Origin: Clostridia bacterium
GTDB taxonomy: Bacteria; Bacillota; DTU025
Direction of reading: 5' to 3'
Length of the DNA: 64,000 nt
Assembly (NCBI GenBank): GCA_034926675.1
Contig: JAYFQW010000012.1
Coordinates: forward strand, 1-64,000
Part shown: piece after piece, positions 1 through 7,524 of the stretch
Layout: each line of letters begins with the position of its first letter
Numbering within the stretch: the first letter of the stretch is position 1
Translations under genes and position numbers: made by a program
The notes under the pieces: generated by a model
The model's input: the letters and a program-made list of their open reading frames with translations, nothing else
Database searches by the model: none
Told to the model about the DNA's origin: nothing

Positions 1-1
1 A

Positions 2-220
2 GTGTCCGTGTTCAACACCGGCGAACACATACCTGAGGAATGTATGGATTCGATCTGGATCAGCTTCTACAAGATCGATAAGGCGCGCACGCGCAGCCAC
101 GGAGGCACAGGGCTGGGCTTAAGCATCGTGAAAGCAGTCCAAAAGGCTCACGGCAACGAGTGCGGGTGCGAGAACGTCGACGGTGGAGTCATGTTCTGGT
201 TCGATGTCGATCTCGCATAG
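2..220 (+). CDS. sensor histidine kinase, C-terminal end (cut by window edge)
   Basis: This is the last ~72 residues of a two-component sensor kinase; the rest lies left of the window. What is visible is the end of the HATPase_c ATP-binding domain: an N-box-proximal VFNTGEHIPEE stretch, the F-box-like FYKIDKART and the G2 box GGTGLGLSIV, followed by the terminal beta strands. This pattern matches the BaeS/VanS-type kinases of Gram-positive bacteria. The frame is open at base 2, so the GTG there is not the true start. The signal it senses and its partner regulator cannot be told from this fragment. Confidence 0.85.
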   Translation: MSVFNTGEHIPEECMDSIWISFYKIDKARTRSHGGTGLGLSIVKAVQKAHGNECGCENVDGGVMFWFDVDLA

Positions 221-298
221 AGTCAGCGCCTATCATCTTCTGACTCATACGTCGATCATGGCCGCGGCCACGCGGTCGCCATGGTGGCCACGACTCAC

Positions 299-574
299 TC
301 AATGCTTATAAACATCACCGCGCGGTTGTATCAACAGAACAGTAACGGTTCGCTCGATCTTGTCCACCGAGTACACCACGCGGAGATCTCCAACACGGAG
401 TCGCCACCGTCCGGGATGTCCCTGGAGCGGTTGTGTGTCGCCTCCCCATGGGTCCTGCTCCATTGCAAACAGTGCCCGCCTCAGCCTTCGATACATGGCA
501 GGGTCCACCTTCTGCATGTAGCTCTCGGCGCGCCGGGATAGGGATACCCTATAACCTTCTCCGCCTGAGCTCAC
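299..574 (-). CDS. RelE/ParE-family toxin
   Basis: Small toxin of the RelE/ParE fold, which in this family either cleaves mRNA at the ribosome or poisons gyrase. The protein has the typical basic helix (RRLRRALFAMEQDPW), a GHPGRWRLRVGDLRVVYSVD core and a terminal beta strand with VTVLLIQPRGDVY. The frame is open up to 595, but the GTG at 574 has a GAGGTGG ribosome binding site about 9 bases upstream and gives a normal ~91-residue toxin, so I prefer that start. It overlaps the upstream antitoxin gene by about 26 bases, the usual coupling in type II toxin-antitoxin operons. Which of mRNA or gyrase is the target is unknown. Confidence 0.85.
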   Translation of the reverse strand: MSSGGEGYRVSLSRRAESYMQKVDPAMYRRLRRALFAMEQDPWGGDTQPLQGHPGRWRLRVGDLRVVYSVDKIERTVTVLLIQPRGDVYKH

Positions 575-752
575 GCAACGGCGCCACCTCTCCACGGGCT
601 ACCTCTGCTTCTGCCTCCGTTAGCTCCTTCTCCTCGTCTGGAGTTAGGATCGCCGGTTCGACTTTGAGCGCCCGCGCATGGGACAGAAGCTCAGCAAGGC
701 CCGTGTCATCCATGCTGTCTATAGTTTTCAGCAAGTCTTCTCGCACTGACAA
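549..752 (-). CDS. antitoxin of the RelE/ParE-type pair
   Basis: Short acidic-then-basic protein directly upstream of, and overlapping, the RelE/ParE toxin, so it is the likely antitoxin. It begins LSVREDLLKTIDSMDD and contains an acidic stretch (TPDEEKELTEAEAEVARGE) that could wrap around the toxin, ending in a basic LRRRRL tail. The frame opens at a GTG at 761, but that codon overlaps the AAGGAGG ribosome binding site; the TTG at 752 sits 8 bases after it and is the better start. No classical ribbon-helix-helix or HTH motif is obvious, so autoregulation is uncertain. Confidence 0.75.
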   Translation of the reverse strand: MSVREDLLKTIDSMDDTGLAELLSHARALKVEPAILTPDEEKELTEAEAEVARGEVAPLRELRRRRL

Positions 753-785
753 CCTTGTCACCTCCTTGATGTATTACGCGGAATA

Positions 786-824
786 TTACTTGCCCGCCTT
801 CTCTATCACCGCCAGATACTCCAT
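786..824 (-). pseudogene. HicB-like antitoxin relic (12 codons)
   Basis: A 12-codon reading frame, MEYLAVIEKAGK followed by TAA, preceded by a GGAGGAGGG ribosome binding site. The peptide matches the invariant beginning of HicB-family antitoxins (M-x-Y-x-x-V-I-E-K). The rest of the gene is missing, so this looks like the stump of a deleted hicB. It lies between the HTH gene at 856-1050 and the RelE-type pair. The alternative, a chance or leader peptide, cannot be excluded for so short a frame. Confidence 0.4.
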
Positions 825-855
825 GGTCACGCCCTCCTCCTGAGTCGTGCTCGCT

Positions 856-1050
856 TCAAGGGGATGGAACACCCGCTTGCGCCAGCATCGCAGCGAGCGC
901 CTGCCGTGGTATGCGCCAGGAGCGCCCAAGGTTCACCCCAGCCAGTCTGCCGTCGGTCAACATACGCCGAATGGTCTTGTCGCTTACGCGCAAGAAGTCT
1001 GCCACCTCATCAACAGTCAGCATTTCAGGAAGATCAGGCCATTCCTTCAT
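856..1050 (-). CDS. excisionase-family HTH DNA-binding protein
   Basis: Small DNA-binding protein of the HTH_17/excisionase (MerR-like winged helix) class. The motif MLTVDEVADFLRVSDKTIRR followed by DGRLAGVNLGRSWRIPRQAL is the family signature: recognition helix, then wing with the R-x-W-R-I strand. The ATG at 1050 is preceded by GGAGGTG with 6-base spacing; a GTG at 1065 is in frame but lies inside that ribosome binding site. It could regulate the toxin-antitoxin genes downstream on the same strand, or be left over from a mobile element; neither is shown by the sequence. Confidence 0.8.
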   Translation of the reverse strand: MKEWPDLPEMLTVDEVADFLRVSDKTIRRMLTDGRLAGVNLGRSWRIPRQALAAMLAQAGVPSP

Positions 1051-1330
1051 GGTGGACACCTCCACCCTTATGATAACTCTGCGGCCCTTTTCGTGTCAAT
1101 GCATCCCTTCACAGGACACTACAGGACGGGATCATCTCCCTAAGCCCCGCGGCCGACATGATGAGAATCGACGTCGAGGGAATTTGACCACCCAGGCGTC
1201 ACCGGAATGGTGCGGATCTGGCCATCTGGCCAGGCCTTTTCTATTTGACTTGTGGGCGCCTCCTGCATTGTGGTAATGTAGAAAAACGCGCCCTCTGTGG
1301 AAGGGCCGTCCGACAGGGAGGTGGTTCAAC

Positions 1331-2125
1331 GTGCGCCCGGCGGTCAGGCAATGGCGGGTGCTCGCAGGAAAGGGATTCGCGCAGAACCTTCAGTACTCCG
1401 CCTCGCACATAGTGAACACAATCGCCAGTGTAATCTTCGGTCTCATCTATATCTACGTATGGCGGGCGGTGACGCCTGCATCCGGATTTGGCCAATACAC
1501 CTCGTCTATCATCGTTCAGTATATATGCGTTAACCAGACGACTGCGTGGTTCACCCAGTTTGGCATGAAGATACGCCACAGGATAGCTGAATCAGTGAGA
1601 TCGGGCAGGATCGCAGTGGAGCTGGCGCGCCCCATGGATTTCTTCCACTACCGCATGGCCTTTGAATACGGCGCGCAGCTTTACAGCCTTGTGTTTCGCG
1701 GCCTTCCTGTGGGCATTGGCCTTTCGTTCTTCGCACAACTGCGCACGCCCGGGTCGGCCATGACGTGGCTGTGGGCCTTGGCATCATTGGCCATAGGCGG
1801 CTATATCGGCATCGCCCTGGGCTATCTGGTCGGCATATCGTCTTTCTGGACCAACGAGATCCGCACGCTGTCATGGGTGGTTTTCTCCTTGCAGTCGCTC
1901 TTGGGCGGGATCTCGATGCCACTTGAAGTTCTGCCTCGTCCATTGGAATTGCTGGCCAAGACTTCTCCCTTTGCTCACTTGGCCTACTATCCTGCGCGGA
2001 TCTACCTGGGACTCTCGGGGCCGGCGCCGATAATGGCTGGTTTGGCGTGGGCCGCTGTTCTCACGATTGCCGCTCATCAGGTTACGGCTCTTGCACGCCG
2101 GCGACTGGAGGTGCAGGGAGGATGA
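1331..2125 (+). CDS. ABC-2 type exporter permease, subunit 1
   Basis: Polytopic membrane protein of the uncharacterised ABC-2 permease group (COG4587/COG3694-like). Six hydrophobic segments can be followed, from TIASVIFGLIYIYVWRAV near residue 35 to MAGLAWAAVLTIAAHQVTAL near the end. The GTG start has AGGGAGGTGG 8 bases upstream. Its stop codon overlaps the next gene (ATGA at 2122-2125), and an ATPase gene follows, so the three genes form one exporter. The substrate is unknown; related systems are proposed to export lipids, antibiotics or peptides. Confidence 0.85.
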   Translation: MRPAVRQWRVLAGKGFAQNLQYSASHIVNTIASVIFGLIYIYVWRAVTPASGFGQYTSSIIVQYICVNQTTAWFTQFGMKIRHRIAESVRSGRIAVELARPMDFFHYRMAFEYGAQLYSLVFRGLPVGIGLSFFAQLRTPGSAMTWLWALASLAIGGYIGIALGYLVGISSFWTNEIRTLSWVVFSLQSLLGGISMPLEVLPRPLELLAKTSPFAHLAYYPARIYLGLSGPAPIMAGLAWAAVLTIAAHQVTALARRRLEVQGG

Positions 2126-2130
2126 CAGGA

Positions 2131-2988
2131 ATGACGGGCATAAGGCCGGAGGCAGAGGCGGCAGGGACGACCACCACTATCTGGGCGAGGCTCTCGCGGG
2201 CTGCGCGAGTATACCGTACACTTGTGTCTGCCAGCACTAGAGGACAGATGCAATACAGGCTGGATTTCCTGGGAAGCACGCTTGTTCAAGCCGTAATGGG
2301 CGCCGACAGCCTGCTGTTCATAGGCGCGATACTGTGGAGATTCGGCCCTGTCATGGGTTGGGGCATCTTTGACATCGGGATGCTGTTTGCAGTTTCGCGC
2401 ATGGGAAATGGCATATACATGCTGCTTTGCAATGAACTTGATGCATTCGAAGCATACATGGTCAACGGTGACTTCGATACACTGATGATCAGGCCTTGGC
2501 CTACGCTGTTCACCCTGTTGGCGCGGGGAACGGGTATTCGCCGACTCTCATTTCTTGTGCAAGGCGTAGCTGCTGGCGCCATAGCGGCGCCGCGGCTCGC
2601 GACAGCGGGCGTGATTCGGGGCTGGGATTTCATGTGGGTGCTGGCCTCCGTAGTCTGGACTACACTGCTGTTCTTCGCGGTGGGCCTCGCCACGGCCGCG
2701 GCGGGATTTTGGATCGTGCGGATTGAGGAGTTGCAGGTGTTCACTCTTATCGCGCCGTCTACTGCCACAATGTATCCACTGGATGTATACCCGTCCTGGC
2801 TGCGGCGACTCTTCGTCACGGTGTTGCCCCTAGGGCTCGGCAGCTACGTCCCTCTCAGGTTCATCCTGGACAAGGGGGGCACGGTTACGGATCTGTTGTG
2901 GCCGGCGCTGGCCAGCCCTGTGGCGGTGTGGCTGGCGCTGAAGTTATGGAAGGCGGGGGAGGCGCACTATGCGAGCACAGGGACGTAG
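2131..2988 (+). CDS. ABC-2 type exporter permease, subunit 2
   Basis: Second membrane subunit of the exporter, with about six hydrophobic segments and a conserved central region (LCNELDAFEAYMVNGDFDTL, then PWPTLFTLLARG) typical of the COG3694-like ABC-2 permeases. The frame allows starts at 2047 and 2122; the ATG at 2131 is preferred because the AGGGAGG site at 2115-2121 is 9 bases upstream, whereas the ATG at 2122 touches it. The 3' end overlaps the ATPase gene by 20 bases. The two permeases are different proteins and probably form a heterodimer. Confidence 0.85.
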   Translation: MTGIRPEAEAAGTTTTIWARLSRAARVYRTLVSASTRGQMQYRLDFLGSTLVQAVMGADSLLFIGAILWRFGPVMGWGIFDIGMLFAVSRMGNGIYMLLCNELDAFEAYMVNGDFDTLMIRPWPTLFTLLARGTGIRRLSFLVQGVAAGAIAAPRLATAGVIRGWDFMWVLASVVWTTLLFFAVGLATAAAGFWIVRIEELQVFTLIAPSTATMYPLDVYPSWLRRLFVTVLPLGLGSYVPLRFILDKGGTVTDLLWPALASPVAVWLALKLWKAGEAHYASTGT

Positions 2989-4015
2989 GGAGGGCGCCGC
3001 GGTTGTGGCGGACGAGTTGTGCAAGGTATACCGCTCACCGGTGAGAAGACCTGGCTTCTGGGGGAGTGTACGGCAGTTGGCAGCCGGGGAAACCCGCGAT
3101 GTGATTGCTGTCGATGGCGTCAGTTTCGGCATCGGCCAGGGCGAGTTTGTTGGCTACATCGGACCAAACGGGGCGGGGAAGTCCACTACTGTCAAGATGC
3201 TCACCGGGATTCTGCACCCCACATCAGGGAGTGTTCAGGTGAATGGACTGTCGCCTTCGCGGGCGCGGGAGCAAGTGGCGCAGCAGATAGGCGTGGTGTT
3301 CGGCCAGCGCACGCAGTTGTGGTGGGACCTTCCCACGATCGACTCCTTCGAGATACTGGCTGCCATGTATGACGTGGCGCCCGCGGACTACAGGCGATTC
3401 ATGGGCGAGTTCACCGACCTGCTTGGCCTGGACGAGTTCCTCGACACCCCCGTGCGCCGGCTGTCGCTTGGGCAGCGAATGAGGGCCGACATCGCGGCGG
3501 CGCTGATCCACAGGCCACGGGTGCTGTTTCTCGATGAGCCCACCATCGGCCTGGACGTAATGGCCAAGGCGCAGGTGCGCGACTTCCTGGCCCGGGTCAA
3601 CCGTGATCACGGGGTCACGATCCTGCTGACCACTCACGACATGCGCGACATTGAAGAGCTGTGCCGGCGGGTGATGGTGATAAACCATGGGAAACTCATG
3701 TTCGACGGCAGCCTGGAATCACTCATCGCGAGCGCCGGATTGCCTGCCACGATGCGGCTGCGCCTGTCGAGCATCGCCTCCGGCGTGGCTGTAGGGCAAA
3801 CGCTGGGAGGAACATTGGGAGAGGCGTTGGAAGACGAGCTGTGCACCGTCACAGCGGTGGACTACTCGGCGAAAAGCGTAGACCTGGCGTTCGACCGCAG
3901 GAAGGCATCCGCGGCTCAGGTGCTCTGGGCAGCGCGGGAGCTGGGCGAAGTTCGCGACGTGAGCCTGGCCGAAGCGGGGATGGAAGAGACGGTTAAGTGG
4001 TTGTTGACGGAGTAG
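2969..4015 (+). CDS. ABC exporter ATP-binding protein
   Basis: ATPase of the exporter. Walker A is GPNGAGKST near residue 66, the signature is LSLGQRMR (instead of LSGGQ, as is usual in the COG4586 group that accompanies these permeases), and Walker B is VLFLDEPTIGLD followed by the H-loop TTHD. At 348 residues it is longer than a bare ATPase domain; the last ~100 residues form the C-terminal extension seen in NatA/DrrA-like proteins. A GGGGGAGG ribosome binding site lies 6 bases before the ATG. It ends the operon with the two permeases at 1331-2988. Confidence 0.9.
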   Translation: MRAQGRREGAAVVADELCKVYRSPVRRPGFWGSVRQLAAGETRDVIAVDGVSFGIGQGEFVGYIGPNGAGKSTTVKMLTGILHPTSGSVQVNGLSPSRAREQVAQQIGVVFGQRTQLWWDLPTIDSFEILAAMYDVAPADYRRFMGEFTDLLGLDEFLDTPVRRLSLGQRMRADIAAALIHRPRVLFLDEPTIGLDVMAKAQVRDFLARVNRDHGVTILLTTHDMRDIEELCRRVMVINHGKLMFDGSLESLIASAGLPATMRLRLSSIASGVAVGQTLGGTLGEALEDELCTVTAVDYSAKSVDLAFDRRKASAAQVLWAARELGEVRDVSLAEAGMEETVKWLLTE

Positions 4016-4167
4016 GAGTCGAAGCGCGCGCCGAGGGTCGCGGACTACTACGATTAGCGGTGGAATTTTGAGACAGGTGTAACCTTGACGCCCAGAGACG
4101 CTGCCTGACATAATAAAATAAGCCATATCACATGCCGTTTATAACCACATCGAGAAGGAGGTTGCCC

Positions 4168-5388
4168 ATGTCATCTAGGCTTTTCCTGTGGCGCACTCTG
4201 GCGGGGGTGCTGTTAGTCACCCTATGTGCTCTGTTCGTCCTGTCAGCCAGTGTGGATTGCGCGGCGAAGCTGCCGGGGGGCGTTACATCTCGGTTGAAGA
4301 AGATCGGCGAGTACATGGTCAAAGTGGAAAAGGCGTTGGCAGAGCAGCGTATCAACCGCAATGACCTTGATCGGGCGCAGCAGGCGCTGGATGAGATCAT
4401 CAAGCAGTATCCGGACTATGCCAATGCCGAAGAAGTGCGCGCGGCCGCGCAGCGGATCGAGGCAGGGCGACAGGCCATCGAGGAACTCGAGAAGGACAAG
4501 GCAGCCGCCAAAGAGGCCGAAGCCAATGCCCTGAAGGCGGCGGAAGCCGCCGCGGAGCAGTGGGCGGAGAGACTGTCGCTGTACAAAGCCGATGCCGCCG
4601 AGAACGCGAAAGGCCGGTTTGGGGTCCCGATGAGCGACGCCGCCCAGATCGTCGCGTTCAATCCGCAATACGAGGAAGCTGAAGCCGTGTACGAGGAGTT
4701 CCTGAAGACCGGCATTGACAAAGACTCGCACTGGAAGCTGCGCGAGGCGGAGTACAATATCCGTGTTTCGCTGGAGAATTACCGCAACAGCGTCACACGC
4801 GTGTATGACGAGACGCTGACCCGCGTGAGGCAAGTACGCGACTGGCTGATCGCACAGAAAGCCGCACCTAAACCCAACGTGTATCCCAAAGATCAACTTG
4901 AGGTTGTCCGAGCCATGGTCGCCGGCGTACGGCTGCTGTATCCCGCGGAAAGCGAGGAGTTGAAGTCGCTGGAGGCCGATGCCGCGGAGATGGAATCCCT
5001 GCAGGCGGCCATCGACGACATCGTGTTACAGAGCCGGTGCATGCAGCCCGATGCCTTCAAGGGGCAGGAGTCCGCTACACTGAAGAAGCTGGCTGAGGGC
5101 ATTGTGTTGAAAGCCTATCCGAAAGCAGAGATACTCCGGGTACATATCGTCAGCGCTGACTGGACGACGGAGCGCGTGGAAGAATGGACTGACACGACCA
5201 AGACCGCCTGGCGGGTTCGAGTCACTCGGGGCGTTAACGCGCAGGTGGCGGTGAAACATGAGGGGGAGTGCTTCCTTCACACCACCTTCCTGCATCAAGA
5301 CACCATCGGCGGAACCGCCAACCCGCTCACTGGCCACATCATGTTCACGGACAGAATCCTCGAGGCGAACCTGCCGCCGTTGTCCTGA
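4168..5388 (+). CDS. secreted coiled-coil protein, function unknown
   Basis: A ~406-residue protein with an N-terminal signal sequence (basic MSSRLFLWR, then a long hydrophobic stretch ending LFVLSASVDCAAK). Residues 35-150 are rich in Ala, Glu and Lys and predict long helices or coiled coil (EELEKDKAAAKEAEANALK); this part also resembles a TPR-like motif (DQAQQALDEIIKQYPDYANA-type spacing). The C-terminal third is more globular. The ATG at 4168 follows AAGGAGG by 6 bases, better than the in-frame ATG at 4132. I do not recognise a named family. It is probably outside the membrane or in the cell envelope. Confidence 0.7.
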   Translation: MSSRLFLWRTLAGVLLVTLCALFVLSASVDCAAKLPGGVTSRLKKIGEYMVKVEKALAEQRINRNDLDRAQQALDEIIKQYPDYANAEEVRAAAQRIEAGRQAIEELEKDKAAAKEAEANALKAAEAAAEQWAERLSLYKADAAENAKGRFGVPMSDAAQIVAFNPQYEEAEAVYEEFLKTGIDKDSHWKLREAEYNIRVSLENYRNSVTRVYDETLTRVRQVRDWLIAQKAAPKPNVYPKDQLEVVRAMVAGVRLLYPAESEELKSLEADAAEMESLQAAIDDIVLQSRCMQPDAFKGQESATLKKLAEGIVLKAYPKAEILRVHIVSADWTTERVEEWTDTTKTAWRVRVTRGVNAQVAVKHEGECFLHTTFLHQDTIGGTANPLTGHIMFTDRILEANLPPLS

Positions 5389-5438
5389 GCCAGACCGCGG
5401 TGGAACTACGAACCGATCAGGGAATCGATTGGGGGCGG

Positions 5439-5918
5439 ATGTTTGTCCGTCCCTTTGCTGCATTCTGCGGCGAAATGCTTGTTGATGCAAAGGACGACCT
5501 CGAGATCATCCGCCGACTGATCCCCGAATCCATCCTTTGCATGGAGAGCGCGCTCCACTACCATGGGTACATCGATCGAACCCCGGATGTGTGGCACATC
5601 GCGGTGAGCAAGAACATGAACAAGAAGAAGGTCAGGCTCGAGTACCCGCCGATCAAGGTGCATTTCGTGGCCCCGCATCTACTCGACGTGGGCGTGTGCG
5701 AAGGCATGGTCAGCGGGGCAAGTGTTCGCGTCTATGACAGAGAGAGGGCTGTGTGCGATGCGATACGGCATTCCAGCAAGATGGACGCCGAGGTCGTTAA
5801 CCAGACGATTCGGTCTTACGTCGCGGACCCCGCCAAGAACGTTGGCAGGCTCATGGATTACGCGAGAGTGTTTCGGATCCAACGTAAAGTCGAGAGCTTC
5901 GTGGGGGTGTGGCTGTAG
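5439..5918 (+). pseudogene. AbiEi-type antitoxin, N-terminally truncated
   Basis: Encodes the C-terminal domain of an AbiEi-family antitoxin (type IV toxin-antitoxin, transcriptional repressor). Recognisable blocks are ILCMESALHYHGYIDRTPDV, WHIAVSKNMNKKKV, IKVHFVAPHLLDVG and VRVYDRERAVCDAIR, ending at VGVWL, all typical of the family. The N-terminal winged HTH that binds the operator is absent: upstream in-frame sequence up to 5268 shows no such domain, and the only nearby ATG (5439) lacks a good ribosome binding site. The stop codon overlaps the start of the toxin relic (TAGTG). It is probably a broken gene. Confidence 0.75.
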
Positions 5919-6427
5919 TGAGCAACGTGTTCCAGTCTGTGGTCGACAGGCTGAGAAGCAAGGCCCGGCGTTCGGGGATGAGCTTTCAGCTGGTGCTACA
6001 GTTGTCCTGCCAGGAGGAGTCTCTGAGAAGGCTGGCGAGGTCGCAGTAAGGGATATCAAACGAAATCGGTACCGTTGAGCAAGTGGTAAAGGCGATACTG
6101 GACGTTCCTTCAGGCAACGATTATGTTGTCTATGATGTGGAGCACTGCGATCCCATTGCGGAGGGCAGAGAATACGCCGGAGCAAGAGTGCAACTCGTTG
6201 GGCGTGTCGGGAACACTAGGACACCGTTTCACGTCGATGTGGCTGTTGGCGATGTAGTGACGCCGAAACCGATTGAGCGGGAGATCCCAACGCAGCTCGA
6301 CGGATTTGAAGTACCCGCGATCCTAACATACTCCCTGGAGTCGACTGTTGCCGAGAAACTTGGGGAGTGGGATCTGCAAGAGAGGCGGTACATATCAGCA
6401 ATCCCTGCTGTTGGCAGTGAAGATTAG
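5918..6427 (+). pseudogene. AbiEii-type nucleotidyltransferase toxin, deleted and truncated
   Basis: Remains of the AbiEii toxin that partners AbiEi. The GTG at 5918 opens a 43-codon frame whose product (VFQSVVDRLRSKARRSGM, then FQLVLQLSCQEESLRRL) is the normal AbiEii beginning and stops at 6047. From about 6062 a second frame continues with IEQVVKAILDVP, VQLVGRVGNTRTPFHVDVAVGD and TVAEKLGEWDL, the normal middle part. The segment between them, which should hold the catalytic G-G-x(n)-D-x-D nucleotidyltransferase motif, is missing, and the C-terminal half is lost after residue VAEKL. The toxin should be inactive. Confidence 0.8.
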
Positions 6428-6476
6428 AAGGGCTTACAACAGCGGGTGCAGGCTGCATCGAAAACACCCTGTGCGC

Positions 6477-7142
6477 TCACTCGCGTCCAGATCCGTGCGC
6501 ATCGTCCCGACGCATCTGCGCCTGAACGATGAGATCCCTGACCGCGAGGACGTCATCGATGAGATCAAAGGAAGGCGGTTCGATGCGTCTGTAGCCATGG
6601 TATCGATACTCATCCAATGATGAGCCACGCCAACCGGGCAAGTAGCCAGGCGTTCCGACGAGTATTGTGCCTGATCCGTCGGCTCTGCGGGTCACGTTCA
6701 GCTCTCCGATGCGCTCCAGCGGGATGGAGATGAAATGGCTTCCCCAGAACCCGGTGACGATGAGTATGCGCTTGTCGGTGACGCCGTAATAGGTGTTCTG
6801 CCTGATGCGCGCATCCACGAAGAATCGGCCCACCAGCAAGTAGAGCCCTACTGCGATGAAGACAAACCCAAATAGGTCGAATATGGCGAGCGGACGCATG
6901 AATACCGGTCGGCCTGTGAAGGGATTCTTGGTTATTGTGAACCCGCCGGGCGCTATCCCCCTGCCCATGGATCCGGCGGCGCCGGTGATGTAGACCGCCA
7001 TGGCCAGCCACAAGAGGCTGAAGACGGTAACCGGCAAGTCGTATGGGCGGAAGGCCAGCCCCGGTCGGGGCCTGCCGGTCCATATCGCCGTCTCTCCCGG
7101 AGTGAGCTGAGCGCCGATTACCTGTTCAGCATCCTGCCACAC
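6477..7142 (-). CDS. PH-domain membrane protein
   Basis: Integral membrane protein with two transmembrane segments (TVFSLLWLAMAVYITGAA near residue 38 and DLFGFVFIAVGLYLLVGRFF near 85) followed by a bacterial PH (bPH) domain: YYGVTDKRILIVTGFWG, then FISIPLERIGELNV and GTILVG. The GTG at 7142 lies 8 bases after AGGAGG; the GTG at 7151 overlaps that site and is less likely. Proteins of this type are common and mostly of unknown role. The gene stands alone, facing the AbiE relic. Confidence 0.8.
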   Translation of the reverse strand: MWQDAEQVIGAQLTPGETAIWTGRPRPGLAFRPYDLPVTVFSLLWLAMAVYITGAAGSMGRGIAPGGFTITKNPFTGRPVFMRPLAIFDLFGFVFIAVGLYLLVGRFFVDARIRQNTYYGVTDKRILIVTGFWGSHFISIPLERIGELNVTRRADGSGTILVGTPGYLPGWRGSSLDEYRYHGYRRIEPPSFDLIDDVLAVRDLIVQAQMRRDDAHGSGRE

Positions 7143-7524
7143 TATCGACACCTCCTACAGCTACCGATCATGCTTCGATGAACCTTCGAGGGTTCCTGCC
7201 TGTACACCGCAGTTGCTGGCGCACAATAGCGCAGAATTGCGAAGGAATTCCAGAGCATTTTGACGAACACTAGCATTTGGCAGTCCGGTCTGAGCGGTGT
7301 TGTGGTTGGAAAAGGCTGTACTCAGCGCCCATGAAGGCCCAGGGGCAGCAGAATGCCGACGCCGCATCACGGAGCATATGAAGCAGATCTGTTTGCCATA
7401 GACTCAGACACACCACAAATCACCACGCCTTCCGACGGGCCAGATGCTGCGGCACTTATCATTGTACGTACGGATCTGGGACACCTGTACCGACCGAGTG
7501 AATCGTCTTGAGGAGAGGAAACAC
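7143..7524. other. intergenic stretch without a recognised gene
   Basis: About 380 bases between the divergent PH-domain gene and the restriction operon. It should hold the promoters of both, but I see no clear -35/-10 pair, no attC-like repeat and no gene. The only firm element is the AGGAGAGG ribosome binding site at 7511-7518 of the downstream gene. Confidence 0.5.

Noticed and set aside
433-843. Open plus-strand frame of 136 codons
   Set aside because: It is antisense to the well-supported toxin-antitoxin pair, which has proper start signals and family motifs.
1240-1280. TTGACT followed by TAATGT as promoter of the ABC exporter
   Set aside because: Spacing of 23 bases is too long, and the correctly spaced hexamer is TTGTGG.
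5200-5230. GGTTCGAGTC, the tRNA T-loop-like sequence
   Set aside because: Inside the coiled-coil protein gene and without acceptor or anticodon arms.
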